A stretch of DNA of 64,000 nucleotides from Mesonia oceanica (GTDB lineage: Bacteria; Bacteroidota; Bacteroidia; Flavobacteriales; Flavobacteriaceae). The stretch covers positions 107,113 through 171,112 of the forward strand of contig NZ_CABVMM010000012.1 of assembly GCF_902499555.1 (NCBI RefSeq), written 5' to 3'. Shown in pieces: positions 1-8,418 of the stretch (position 1 is its first letter; each line of letters starts with the position of its first letter). The notes under the pieces are model-generated. The model saw nothing but the letters and a program-made list of their open reading frames with translations. It searched no databases and was not told the DNA's origin. Made by a program: the position numbers and the translations under genes.

Positions 1-2
1 TA

Positions 3-410
3 TTGCTTTTTAGCACCATAGGTTTTTCTCAAGATTGGAAATTAGATTTTAATGAGGCTAAAACAATTGCTAGTGAAAAAGACCAACCTATAATTTTGGT
101 TTTTCAAGGATCTGATTGGTGTGGGCCTTGTATAAAATTAGACCGAAATATTTGGTGTTCAGATGAATTTAAAAACTACGCAAAAGATCATTTTGTCATG
201 CTACAAGCAGACTTCCCTAAAAGAAGCAAAAACGCTTTACCGGAAGAACAACAAGAGAAAAACAACAAATTAGCAGAAAAATATAATCCAAATGGTTACT
301 TTCCCTTTGTAGTTATTCTAGATCAAGACGGAAAAGTTTTAGGACAAACCGGCTACAAAAACATGAGTCCGAAAGAATATATTGCCCACCTAAATTCGTT
401 CATTCATTAA
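3..410 (+). CDS. Thioredoxin-family protein, 5' partial
   Basis: This is the 3' part of a thioredoxin-fold protein. The frame is open at the window edge and begins inside what looks like the end of a signal peptide (hydrophobic stretch ending GFSQ), so the real start lies upstream. The active-site motif WCGPC is at residues 39-43 of the visible part, preceded by SD, and a candidate cis-proline follows in YFP (residue 101). The exported redox-active protein could reduce disulfides or c-type cytochromes outside the cytoplasm. It ends one base before apbE and belongs to the same operon-like run with the DUF4266 and DUF3570 genes. This suggests it serves the flavin-linked redox cluster, for example by keeping cysteines reduced; that role is inferred. 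Confidence 0.85.
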   Translation: MLFSTIGFSQDWKLDFNEAKTIASEKDQPIILVFQGSDWCGPCIKLDRNIWCSDEFKNYAKDHFVMLQADFPKRSKNALPEEQQEKNNKLAEKYNPNGYFPFVVILDQDGKVLGQTGYKNMSPKEYIAHLNSFIH

Positions 411-411
411 T

Positions 412-1392
412 TTGAAAAAGTTTATTTTTTTCATATCATTAATAGTTAGTGTTCAGGGATTCTCACAGAATATAGTTAAACGCACTCTAAAACTAATGGG
501 CAGCCGTTTTGATATTACTGTGGTTGCCCAAGATTCTGTGGAAGCTAATACATATATTGACTTAGCAATTAATGAAATTTCAAGAATAGAAAAACTCATT
601 TCTTCTTGGGATCCCAATTCACAAACCTCAGCTATCAACAAAAATGCAGGAATAAAAGCGGTAAAAGTAGATTCAGAACTAATTCAATTAATAGAACGTG
701 CAAAAGGAATTTCCAAATTAACTGATGGAGCTTTCGACATTAGCTATGCTTCGATGGATAAGATCTGGAAGTTTGATGGAACGATGAAGCAAATGCCTCC
801 TGCTGAAGAAATTAAAAACTCTGTGAGTAAAGTTGGTTATCAAAATATTCTGGTAGATAAAGATAAATCGACTGTTTTTCTAAAATTAAAGGGAATGAAA
901 ATTGGTTTTGGTGGCATTGGAAAAGGGTATGCCGCAGATAAAGCCAAAGAATTATTAATAAGCAAAGGAGTTCCTGCCGGAATTATCAATGCCTCTGGCG
1001 ATATGAATACTTGGGGGAAACAACCCAATGGAAGCGATTGGAAAGTCGCCATTACCAATCCAATGGATAAAAACAAAGCTTTTGCTCTCTTGCCTATTCA
1101 AAATGAAGCGGTAGTTACTTCAGGAAACTATGAAAAATACGTGAACTTCAACGGAAAAAGATATACGCACATTATCGATCCAAGAACGGGTTATCCTTCC
1201 AGCGGAATTATAAGTGCTACTGTTTTTGCTCCAAAAGCAGAACTGGCAGATGCCTTAGCAACTTCTGTTTTTGTCATGGGAAAAGAAGTTGGTCTTAACA
1301 GAATCAACCAGCTTCCTAAAATTGAATGCATCCTGATAGACGATCAAGGAAATATTTTCACCTCCAACAATATTGAAATTAATACCAAATGA
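412..1392 (+). CDS. apbE: FAD:protein FMN transferase (ApbE family)
   Basis: ApbE attaches FMN from FAD covalently to a Ser or Thr of target proteins outside the cytoplasm, using magnesium. The 326-residue length is typical. Family motifs are visible in order: MGSRFDI (29-35), GAFDISY (106-112), GGIGKGYAAD (167-176), TSGNYEKY (236-243), HIIDPRTGYP (253-262) and ADALATS (279-285). Residues 1-19 form a type I signal peptide ending near FSQ, with no lipobox. The start is TTG, one base after the upstream stop; no ATG lies nearby in frame before the signal peptide. Its end overlaps the DUF4266 start by four bases (ATGA), indicating translational coupling. Its substrate is not obvious; see the DUF3570 entry. 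Confidence 0.95.
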   Translation: MKKFIFFISLIVSVQGFSQNIVKRTLKLMGSRFDITVVAQDSVEANTYIDLAINEISRIEKLISSWDPNSQTSAINKNAGIKAVKVDSELIQLIERAKGISKLTDGAFDISYASMDKIWKFDGTMKQMPPAEEIKNSVSKVGYQNILVDKDKSTVFLKLKGMKIGFGGIGKGYAADKAKELLISKGVPAGIINASGDMNTWGKQPNGSDWKVAITNPMDKNKAFALLPIQNEAVVTSGNYEKYVNFNGKRYTHIIDPRTGYPSSGIISATVFAPKAELADALATSVFVMGKEVGLNRINQLPKIECILIDDQGNIFTSNNIEINTK

Positions 1393-1601
1393 AAAAAATA
1401 ATAGCCATAATCATTCTTATTGCCGGAGCTAGTTCTTGTACGGTAGTAAAAGAATATGAAAAAGTTTACCTAAACGATCCGCAAATGTTGTTAAGCACTA
1501 CTAAAAAATCAGATCGTTTTGAAACTAATTTCCAAGCTTATCGCGAAGCAGCTGCAGGAGCTAACGGAGGAAAAACAGGCGGTGGCTGTGGATGTAATTA
1601 A
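1389..1601 (+). CDS. DUF4266 small lipoprotein
   Basis: A 70-residue protein with a lipoprotein signal (lipobox ending SSC, Cys17) and the YEKVYLNDP core typical of DUF4266. The C terminus is Gly/Cys rich, ending GGGCGCN, so two cysteines sit in the last four residues. In Bacteroidota this family commonly lies next to ApbE, a thioredoxin-like gene and DUF3570, as here. The function is unknown. The cysteine tail could bind a metal or be a substrate of the neighbouring thioredoxin-like protein; both are inferences. The ATG overlaps the apbE stop. Confidence 0.85.
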   Translation: MKKIIAIIILIAGASSCTVVKEYEKVYLNDPQMLLSTTKKSDRFETNFQAYREAAAGANGGKTGGGCGCN

Positions 1602-1608
1602 AACTTAT

Positions 1609-2925
1609 ATGAAAAATATTCTTGTAATTATACTGTTGCTAAGTGGTTTTATTTCACAAGCTCAACAAGCTTCAGACTCCATTCAAACCTATAAAAAAAG
1701 GGTTCTAGAAACTACTGAAGTAGATTTCTTGGCAAGTTACTATACACAGGATGGTAATAATGCTGCCGTATCGGGAGGTATTGGTACCGAAAAACTAACC
1801 GATGTAACTCCTACCATTGTCGTTTCTATTCCATTAAACGATGATGATGTATTAACCATAGATGGTGGAGTATCTGCTTATACCTCTGCCTCTTCCAGCA
1901 ATATAAACCCTTTTGATGGAAACCAACCTGCAGATCCTTTTGTAGAAAGTTCCGGTGCTTCCTCGGGAGATGTATGGACTAACCTTACGGGAACTTACAC
2001 TCATAATTCTGATGACAGAAATACCATTTGGAGCGCGAAACTTTCGGTTTCTTCTGAATATGATTATTTCTCACTTGGTTTTGGCGGAAGCTATACCAAA
2101 TTATTCAACGAAAAAAATACTGAATTATCTATAAAGGCAAATGTATATTTAGATACTTGGAATTCTATTTACCCTTATGAACTAAGACCATTTTCAGAAG
2201 ACGGTAATGGATTAAGCAACAATTTATTCTCGCAATATACCATTACGGGAAATCAAAATTACAATCCTAATTTCACCAAATTTGATGATGAAAGTAGAAA
2301 CTCTTATTCACTTGGTTTAAGTTTTTCTCAGATTCTATCAAAACGGGCTCAAGGAAGTTTAATGCTAGATTTAGTTCAGCAAGAAGGTTTGCTTTCAACA
2401 CCTTTTCAACGAGTATATTTTGCCGATGTAGAAGATTCGTTTATACAAAATTTTCAACTGGCAGATGCCAATGAAATTTTACCTGATACCCGTTTTAAAA
2501 TTGCTTTGGGTGGGAGGTTAAATTATTACCTCAACGAAACTTTTGTGCTAAGAACATATTATAGATTCTACACCGATAATTGGGGCATTAATTCACACAC
2601 TGCAAAAATTGAATTGCCCACAAAAATAAGTAGCAAATTTACACTCGTCCCATCCTACCGATTTTACTCACAATCGGCAGCCGATTATTTTGCACCTTAC
2701 GAGCAGCATCTATCTACCGATGAATATTATACCTCCGATTACGATTTATCAAAATTCAATGCCAATCAGTATGGCTTAGGAGTTATTTATACCGATATTT
2801 TTACTGGATTCCACCTTTGGAAATTAGCCTTAAAAAGCATCGACCTGAATTATCATTATTATGAAAGGAACACAGGATTGAATGCCAGCATAATTTCAGG
2901 AGGATTTAAATTTATAGTATATTAG
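1609..2925 (+). CDS. DUF3570 protein, probable outer-membrane beta-barrel
   Basis: The protein has 438 residues from the ATG at 1609. The frame is open further upstream, but this ATG is followed directly by a good signal peptide (hydrophobic core, cleavage near SQAQ), so it is taken as the start. The mature protein is rich in alternating aromatic beta-strands such as YDYFSLGFGG and LRTYYRFY, ends in an aromatic residue, and resembles a beta-barrel. Residues 115-118 are SGAS in a Ser/Gly-rich loop, close to the SGA(T/S) acceptor motif of ApbE-flavinylated proteins. The gene follows DUF4266 by seven bases. The family assignment is confident; the barrel and flavin ideas are inferences. Confidence 0.82.
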   Translation: MKNILVIILLLSGFISQAQQASDSIQTYKKRVLETTEVDFLASYYTQDGNNAAVSGGIGTEKLTDVTPTIVVSIPLNDDDVLTIDGGVSAYTSASSSNINPFDGNQPADPFVESSGASSGDVWTNLTGTYTHNSDDRNTIWSAKLSVSSEYDYFSLGFGGSYTKLFNEKNTELSIKANVYLDTWNSIYPYELRPFSEDGNGLSNNLFSQYTITGNQNYNPNFTKFDDESRNSYSLGLSFSQILSKRAQGSLMLDLVQQEGLLSTPFQRVYFADVEDSFIQNFQLADANEILPDTRFKIALGGRLNYYLNETFVLRTYYRFYTDNWGINSHTAKIELPTKISSKFTLVPSYRFYSQSAADYFAPYEQHLSTDEYYTSDYDLSKFNANQYGLGVIYTDIFTGFHLWKLALKSIDLNYHYYERNTGLNASIISGGFKFIVY

Positions 2926-2957
2926 GAGCATCAAAAAGAATTCTAAAAAACTAACAA

Positions 2958-3428
2958 ATGGCTTCAAAAAGAAAAACCTTTAACACCATCATAATTATCT
3001 TAATAGCTGTATTCATTATTGCGCAGTTTTTTGGTCCAGAAGAAAACACTTACCAACAAGTTCCCGATACGGATATTGCAAAAGTTGAAAATGTTCCTTC
3101 TGAAGTTATGAATATTCTAAAAACTTCTTGTTACGATTGCCATTCCAATAACACAACATATCCTTGGTACGACAAAATAACTCCCGTCAACTATTATTTA
3201 GCTGAACATGTAGAAGATGGAAAACGCCATTTAAATTATTCTGAATGGGGAAACCTATCACAAAAACGGAAGAACCATAAAATGGAAGAAACCGAAGAAA
3301 TGATTGAAAAAGGAGAAATGCCTTTACGTTCATACCTATGGTTACACAATGATGCCAAACTATCTGAAGCACAAGCAAAAACACTTACAAATTGGGTAAA
3401 AGATTACCTTAGTAAATCAAAAAACTAA
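2958..3428 (+). CDS. Membrane-anchored haem-binding domain protein (c-type)
   Basis: A 156-residue protein with an N-terminal membrane anchor (about residues 9-25) and a single CXXCH site, CYDCH at 58-62, followed by SNNTTYPWY. This is the signature of the Haem_bd family found widely in Bacteroidota. A covalently bound haem would sit on the periplasmic side. A conserved-looking GEMPLRSYLWLH segment near residues 113-125 could supply the distal ligand. It lies 32 bases after the DUF3570 gene on the same strand, so it may be an electron-transfer partner of the ApbE-linked cluster. Confidence 0.85.
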   Translation: MASKRKTFNTIIIILIAVFIIAQFFGPEENTYQQVPDTDIAKVENVPSEVMNILKTSCYDCHSNNTTYPWYDKITPVNYYLAEHVEDGKRHLNYSEWGNLSQKRKNHKMEETEEMIEKGEMPLRSYLWLHNDAKLSEAQAKTLTNWVKDYLSKSKN

Positions 3429-3457
3429 AGTTTATACATAAGCTTTTAGATTTTTCA

Positions 3458-3465
3458 TATCTTTG
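3458..3465 (+). promoter_or_regulatory. Flavobacterial -7 promoter box, TATCTTTG
   Basis: This matches the Bacteroidota -7 consensus TAnnTTTG. It ends only five bases before the ATG of the downstream Cys/His-rich small protein, implying a very short leader. A convincing TTG at -33 is not visible, so the call is tentative. Confidence 0.4.
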
Positions 3466-3470
3466 AGAAA

Positions 3471-3785
3471 ATGAAAATCTTAGTTGCCATATTATCCATT
3501 TATATTTTAGGGCTCAACTTTATACCCTACAGCGATAATGTGACCGATTTAGAGGAACAAAACGGAATTCACCTCACTTCTGAAGATCATCAAGATCACA
3601 ATCACGAAGCAGATTTATGTTCTCCCTTTTGCCAATGTCATTGCTGTCACATTCATGTAATAGATCTTCAACTAACCGATTTTGAAGCTATTTCCCCTGA
3701 AATATTCAACCAAACTTTTCCACATTTTGAAAATACAGGAGAAGAAATTCAAAACCGCATCTTACAACCTCCACGGAATTCCTAA
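3471..3785 (+). CDS. DUF6660-like small Cys/His-rich exported protein
   Basis: A 104-residue protein with a weak N-terminal signal or anchor (residues 1-20). It has a His/Asp stretch (H40, H43, H45) and then a dense metal-ligand block: C50, C54, C56, H57, C58, C59, H60, H62. It resembles DUF6660 proteins, which in Bacteroidota sit beside heavy-metal RND pumps, as this one does. A periplasmic metal-binding or metal-delivery role is likely but not proven. It has its own candidate promoter, and 269 bases separate it from the pump gene. Confidence 0.72.
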   Translation: MKILVAILSIYILGLNFIPYSDNVTDLEEQNGIHLTSEDHQDHNHEADLCSPFCQCHCCHIHVIDLQLTDFEAISPEIFNQTFPHFENTGEEIQNRILQPPRNS

Positions 3786-3892
3786 TTTTCAGTACTTCAC
3801 TGAAATTCTTTTCCAAGAAGCAATATTTTTCTAAACTTAATTTGTAATACTGAGCCTTTATAAGTGTTAACTGTATACAAATTTCTTCATTC

Positions 3893-3972
3893 AAACTTGA
3901 TCCGGAATCTCATACTTGGTTTAAAATAAAAAAATTGAGGATGAGAACCTGAAACAAGTTCAGGTTGACGAT
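3893..3972. repeat. Intergenic palindromic element (GGTTGACG type), copy 1
   Basis: The element contains a segment reading GGAATCTCAT and a hairpin with 8-bp stem AACCTGAA/TTCAGGTT (3946-3953 and 3959-3966), followed by GACGA. The same layout (AATCTCAT, spacer, GAGAACCT hairpin, GACGA) recurs at about 10619-10697, so this is one member of a dispersed family. It lies between the small Cys/His-rich gene and the pump gene. Confidence 0.6.
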
Positions 3973-4054
3973 ACCTTACAACAAAGAAAAATGTAAATAG
4001 AGAATAACATTGCTTCCCTCCTATTTAGTTTAAAAAATAAAAAACAACATATTC

Positions 4055-7000
4055 ATGATTAACAAAATCATTGATTTTTCCATTCGGAATAAAATGATTA
4101 TTGGTTTGTTTATGGTTACGTGGATTGGTTTTGGAATTTGGAGCATGAGCCAAGTTCCTATCGATGCCAATCCTGATATTACCAATAATCAAGTACAAGT
4201 AATTACCCAAGCACCTAATTTAGGCACCGAAGATATTGAGCAATTTGTTACCTATCCCGTAGAAGTAGCGATGAGCAATCTTCCGCAGGTAAAAGAAATC
4301 CGCTCTGTTTCACGCTTTGGGCTTTCCGTCGTCACCATCGTATTTGAAGATGACGCCGGCACCTATCTTCCGCGACAATTAGTATCTGAAAAACTAGTAG
4401 AAGTACAGGAAGAAATTCCGGAAGGCTTTGGCAAACCTTCCATGGGACCAATTTCTACCGGACTTGGAGAAATTTACCAATACACTCTAGAAGTAGAAAA
4501 AGAATATGAAAAAAAATATTCCAGTACCGATTTACGGAGTTTTCAAGATTGGATTATTCGTAGGCAAATGTCACTCGTTCCCGGTGTAGTTGAAGTAAAT
4601 GCTTTTGGTGGGAAAATAAAACAATACGAAGTTTCCGTACATCCTGAAGAACTCAAAGCGATTGGAATTAGTATTTCTGAAGTTTTTTCGGCTTTACAGC
4701 AAAACAACCAAAATACCGGTGGTGCTTATATTGAAAAAAATCATCAAGCTAATTTTATTCGAGGTGAAGGTTTAGCCAGAAACCTCGACGACATTCGCCA
4801 AATGGTAATTAAAAATGAAAACGGAATTCCCATCAAAATCAAAGATGTTGCCGAAGTGCAAATTGGAAATGCCGTTCGCTATGGAGCATTAACCAAAGAT
4901 GGAAAAGGCGAAGCGGTTGGAGGAATGATTTTAATGCTGAAAGGCGCCAACTCCAATGAAGTGATTAGCCGGGTAAAAGAACGCATGCAGCAAATTGAAA
5001 AATCGCTACCTAAAGGTGTGCACATCAAACCCTTTTTAGACCGAAGCAATCTCATAGCGGAAACCACAGGAACCATTAAAAATAACCTTATCGAGGGTGG
5101 ACTCATTGTTATTTTCATTCTTGTACTCTTATTGGGAAACTGGCGTGGTGGATTAATCGTGGCTTCCACAATTCCGTTAGCTTTATTGTTTGCCTTTATT
5201 TTAATGAACATATTCGATGTTTGGGCCAACTTGATGAGTTTAGGCGCTATCGATTTTGGAATTATTGTAGACGGCGCCGTAATTATAGTAGAAAGTACTG
5301 TCTTTTTCCTTTACGCTTATGTGAAGAAAAATAAAGTTCAAGTTACAACAGAAAATCGAAATAAGATTACGGCAAAAGCCTCTAAAAAAATGATGAATTC
5401 AGCTTTTTTCGGGCAGCTCATTATCATGATTGTTTTTATCCCGATTCTAGCACTAGAAGGTGTTGAAGGTAAAATGTTCCGCCCAATGGCACTTACCTTT
5501 ATTTTTGCGATGATTGGAGCAATGATTCTTTGCTTGACCTACGTTCCAATAATTTCTGCTTTATTTATTAGAGTTCCCAAAAAAACTAAACCTTCTTGGG
5601 GCGACAAGCTTGTATTTTGGGTAGAACGTAATTATGAAAAAGCTTTGCAAAAAAGTCTTCCTAAAGGAAAATGGATTATGGCTAGTTCGGTTCTAATTCT
5701 AGCTTTAGCCATTTTTACTTTTACCAAAATGGGAGGCGAATTCATTCCGCAGCTCGATGAAGGTGATATTGCTTTTCACGTGATTTTGAAACCGGGTAGT
5801 TCACTTTCAGAAATGATTGAAACAACCACCAAAGTTCAAAAAATCATCAAAGCAAATTATCCTGAAGTAAAATCTGTGATTAGTAGGATTGGCGTGGCAG
5901 ATGTTCCTACCGACCCGATGCCGATGGATATTTCAGATACGTTTATTATCCTAAAACCAAAATCTGAATGGACTTCCGCAGACACTAAGGAAGAACTTAT
6001 CGCTAAAATTAAGAAAGATATTAGCGCGATTCCCGGTGTTTCATACGAGTTTACCCAACCTATCGAAATGCGTTTTAACGAATTGCTTTCGGGCGTTCGG
6101 GAAGACGTAGCCATCAAACTTTTTGGGGAAGATTTACAAGTCTTGGCAGATAAGGCCAAAGAAATGGGGAAAATTATTGCTACCGTTGATGGCGTGGCAG
6201 ATATGAAAGTAGAAGCCACTACAGGATTGCCACAAATTACAGTGAATTACAATCGAAATAAACTGGCACAATACGGTTTACAAATCAGTGATTTAAATAC
6301 ACTTATCCAAACAGCATTTGCCGGTGGAAAAGCCGGAGTTATTTTTGAAGGGGAAAAACGTTATGATTTAGTAGTTCGTCTTCATGAAAATCATCGTCAA
6401 AACATTCAGAACGTAGAGAACCTCTACATAGATTTACCTAACGGGAACCAAATTCCATTACGGGAAGTCGCTAGTATTAGCTATCAACCCGGACCTATGC
6501 AAATTAGTCGGGACAATACCAACCGACGAACCTATGTAGGAATTAACATTCGAAACAGGGATGTACAATCGGTGGTAGAAGATATTCAGCAAAAATTAGA
6601 CAAAGAATTCGATTTACCTTCCGGCTATTACATTCGTTATGGAGGTGCTTTTGAAAATTTAGAACGAGCCTCCAATCGACTTCAAATGGTAGTTCCCATT
6701 GCATTAGTCCTGATTTTTATCTTGATTTATTTCGCCTTAAAATCTTTTTCAGAAACTTTAATGATTTACCTCGCTATCCCTATGGCTACCATTGGCGGAA
6801 TTTTTGCCCTTTGGTTACGCGATATGCCTTTTAGTATTTCTGCCGGAGTTGGTTTTATCGTGCTTTTTGGTGTTGCCGTATTAAACGGTCTGGTAATGAT
6901 CAACGGGTTAAATGAATTAAAAGAAGAAGGTGAAAAAAATCTCACGCAACGAATTTTAAAAGGAACCAAACGTCGTGTTCGCCCAATTATGCTTACCGCA

Positions 7001-8386
7001 TTAACCGATGTGTTAGGTTTCTTGCCCATGGCGATTTCTACTTCTTCAGGGGCTGAAGTACAACGACCTTTAGCAACCGTAGTGATTGGCGGATTAATTA
7101 CTTCTACCCTACTCACGCTTTTTATTCTTCCTATTCTTTACCAATGGATTGAACGTAGAAAAGAACGGCAATTAAATTCATTTAAAACCACCGCAATTGC
7201 GGGAATGTTTCTTTTCTTTATAATTCCTTTCAACGCAAATGCTCAAGAACAACCATTACTTGAAATTGGGATGGACGAAGCTGTTAAGCTCGCTAAAGAG
7301 AATTATCCGTTATTAAAAAACAAAAAATTAGCAATAAGCCAACAACAAGCGCAAAAAGCTAATGTTTGGGATTTAGGAGCCACAAAAATTTTCACTAGCG
7401 GAGAAGAAGTAAAAGACAACCAAGGTGTTTACACGTGGATCAATATAGGACAGCAAAACATCGATCTATTTGGCATTTCGGCTAAAAGCAAACAACTGAA
7501 AGCTCAAGTAAAATTAGCCGAAGAAGCATTAACTCTTTCTCAATTAGAAGTAGAACGGGAAGTAAAAAAAGCTTGGACATCGGCTTTTAGCGCAAAACAA
7601 AAATTCCAGCTTTACCAACGTTTAGATTCTATTTATAGTAAATTTAAAACTGCAGTTGAATTAAATTATGAAGTAGAAGCCATTTCTAAACTTGAATTTT
7701 CTTCTGCTAAAAATCAAGCTTTACAAATTGCGATTAAGAAAGAGCAAGCACACGACGATTATTTAATTGAATTGCAAAAACTAAATTTATGGTTGAACAC
7801 TGAAAATACCTTTGGTGTCGATGATGAGATTATTTTAACAACTGATGAATTCGTTATTGAACAATCTTTAGAAAATCATCCGGCACTTCAAGTAGCTCAA
7901 CAAAAAATGCAAACTTCCGAAGCCAATTACCGAGCTGCCAAAGCCGATTTACTGCCAAAATTTAATGTGCAATACGGCATACAAGAAGTACAAAACCAAA
8001 GTGGATTTTATACCTATCAAGCTGGGGTTTCAATTCCGTTATTTTCGGGAAGTGAAAAAACTCGGGTGAAAACGGCCGAAATTCAGCAACAAATCGCTCA
8101 AAATGAAGCAGATTTTGTTAAGCAACAGCTTAAAACACAATACCAACAAAGTCTACAACGCTTTATGAAGTGGAAAAAATCGAAAGATTTCTATCTGCAG
8201 GAAGCATTACCGTTAGCTCAAGAACAGCAAAACGGTGCTCTGTTGGCATATCAAGAAGGTGCGATCGATTATACGGCTTTTACCCAAATGCTTCGAAATT
8301 CCATCGAAACAGAACTTGCCGCTATTAAAGCGATAAACAATTACCTCAACGCAAAATTCGATCTAACTTATTTTGAAAATGAATAA
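4055..8386 (+). CDS. czcA: CzcA-type heavy-metal RND efflux pump fused to a TolC-like outer-membrane factor
   Basis: A 1443-residue fusion. Residues 1 to about 1035 are a full HME-RND transporter. The TM4 motif DFGIIVDGAVIIVE, with D400 and D406, is the type seen in divalent-cation (Zn/Co/Cd) pumps rather than the Cu/Ag CusA type. About residues 1064-1443 are an outer-membrane efflux protein: alpha-helical and Gln/Ala rich, with the repeated hairpin pattern LEVEREVKKAW and AAKADLLPKFNVQYG. The joint contains a signal-peptide-like segment (about 1044-1063, ending NANA before Q1064), so signal peptidase could release the TolC part. Proton-driven export of metals across both membranes is expected with the downstream adaptor. 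The next gene starts 134 bases downstream. Confidence 0.93.
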   Translation: MINKIIDFSIRNKMIIGLFMVTWIGFGIWSMSQVPIDANPDITNNQVQVITQAPNLGTEDIEQFVTYPVEVAMSNLPQVKEIRSVSRFGLSVVTIVFEDDAGTYLPRQLVSEKLVEVQEEIPEGFGKPSMGPISTGLGEIYQYTLEVEKEYEKKYSSTDLRSFQDWIIRRQMSLVPGVVEVNAFGGKIKQYEVSVHPEELKAIGISISEVFSALQQNNQNTGGAYIEKNHQANFIRGEGLARNLDDIRQMVIKNENGIPIKIKDVAEVQIGNAVRYGALTKDGKGEAVGGMILMLKGANSNEVISRVKERMQQIEKSLPKGVHIKPFLDRSNLIAETTGTIKNNLIEGGLIVIFILVLLLGNWRGGLIVASTIPLALLFAFILMNIFDVWANLMSLGAIDFGIIVDGAVIIVESTVFFLYAYVKKNKVQVTTENRNKITAKASKKMMNSAFFGQLIIMIVFIPILALEGVEGKMFRPMALTFIFAMIGAMILCLTYVPIISALFIRVPKKTKPSWGDKLVFWVERNYEKALQKSLPKGKWIMASSVLILALAIFTFTKMGGEFIPQLDEGDIAFHVILKPGSSLSEMIETTTKVQKIIKANYPEVKSVISRIGVADVPTDPMPMDISDTFIILKPKSEWTSADTKEELIAKIKKDISAIPGVSYEFTQPIEMRFNELLSGVREDVAIKLFGEDLQVLADKAKEMGKIIATVDGVADMKVEATTGLPQITVNYNRNKLAQYGLQISDLNTLIQTAFAGGKAGVIFEGEKRYDLVVRLHENHRQNIQNVENLYIDLPNGNQIPLREVASISYQPGPMQISRDNTNRRTYVGINIRNRDVQSVVEDIQQKLDKEFDLPSGYYIRYGGAFENLERASNRLQMVVPIALVLIFILIYFALKSFSETLMIYLAIPMATIGGIFALWLRDMPFSISAGVGFIVLFGVAVLNGLVMINGLNELKEEGEKNLTQRILKGTKRRVRPIMLTALTDVLGFLPMAISTSSGAEVQRPLATVVIGGLITSTLLTLFILPILYQWIERRKERQLNSFKTTAIAGMFLFFIIPFNANAQEQPLLEIGMDEAVKLAKENYPLLKNKKLAISQQQAQKANVWDLGATKIFTSGEEVKDNQGVYTWINIGQQNIDLFGISAKSKQLKAQVKLAEEALTLSQLEVEREVKKAWTSAFSAKQKFQLYQRLDSIYSKFKTAVELNYEVEAISKLEFSSAKNQALQIAIKKEQAHDDYLIELQKLNLWLNTENTFGVDDEIILTTDEFVIEQSLENHPALQVAQQKMQTSEANYRAAKADLLPKFNVQYGIQEVQNQSGFYTYQAGVSIPLFSGSEKTRVKTAEIQQQIAQNEADFVKQQLKTQYQQSLQRFMKWKKSKDFYLQEALPLAQEQQNGALLAYQEGAIDYTAFTQMLRNSIETELAAIKAINNYLNAKFDLTYFENE

Positions 8387-8418
8387 TATAAATTCAAGCT
8401 TCACCAATCATCACCCCT

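Noticed and set aside
1519..1608. Upstream extension of the DUF3570 frame
   Set aside because: It lies within the DUF4266 gene and would bury the signal peptide. The ATG at 1609 directly before the hydrophobic core is the better start.
4879..5229. Long open frames on the strand opposite the RND gene (also at 5857-6219 and 6766-7116)
   Set aside because: They are antisense shadows of a strongly conserved coding region, with low-complexity, Ser/Ile/Pro-rich translations and no recognisable domain.
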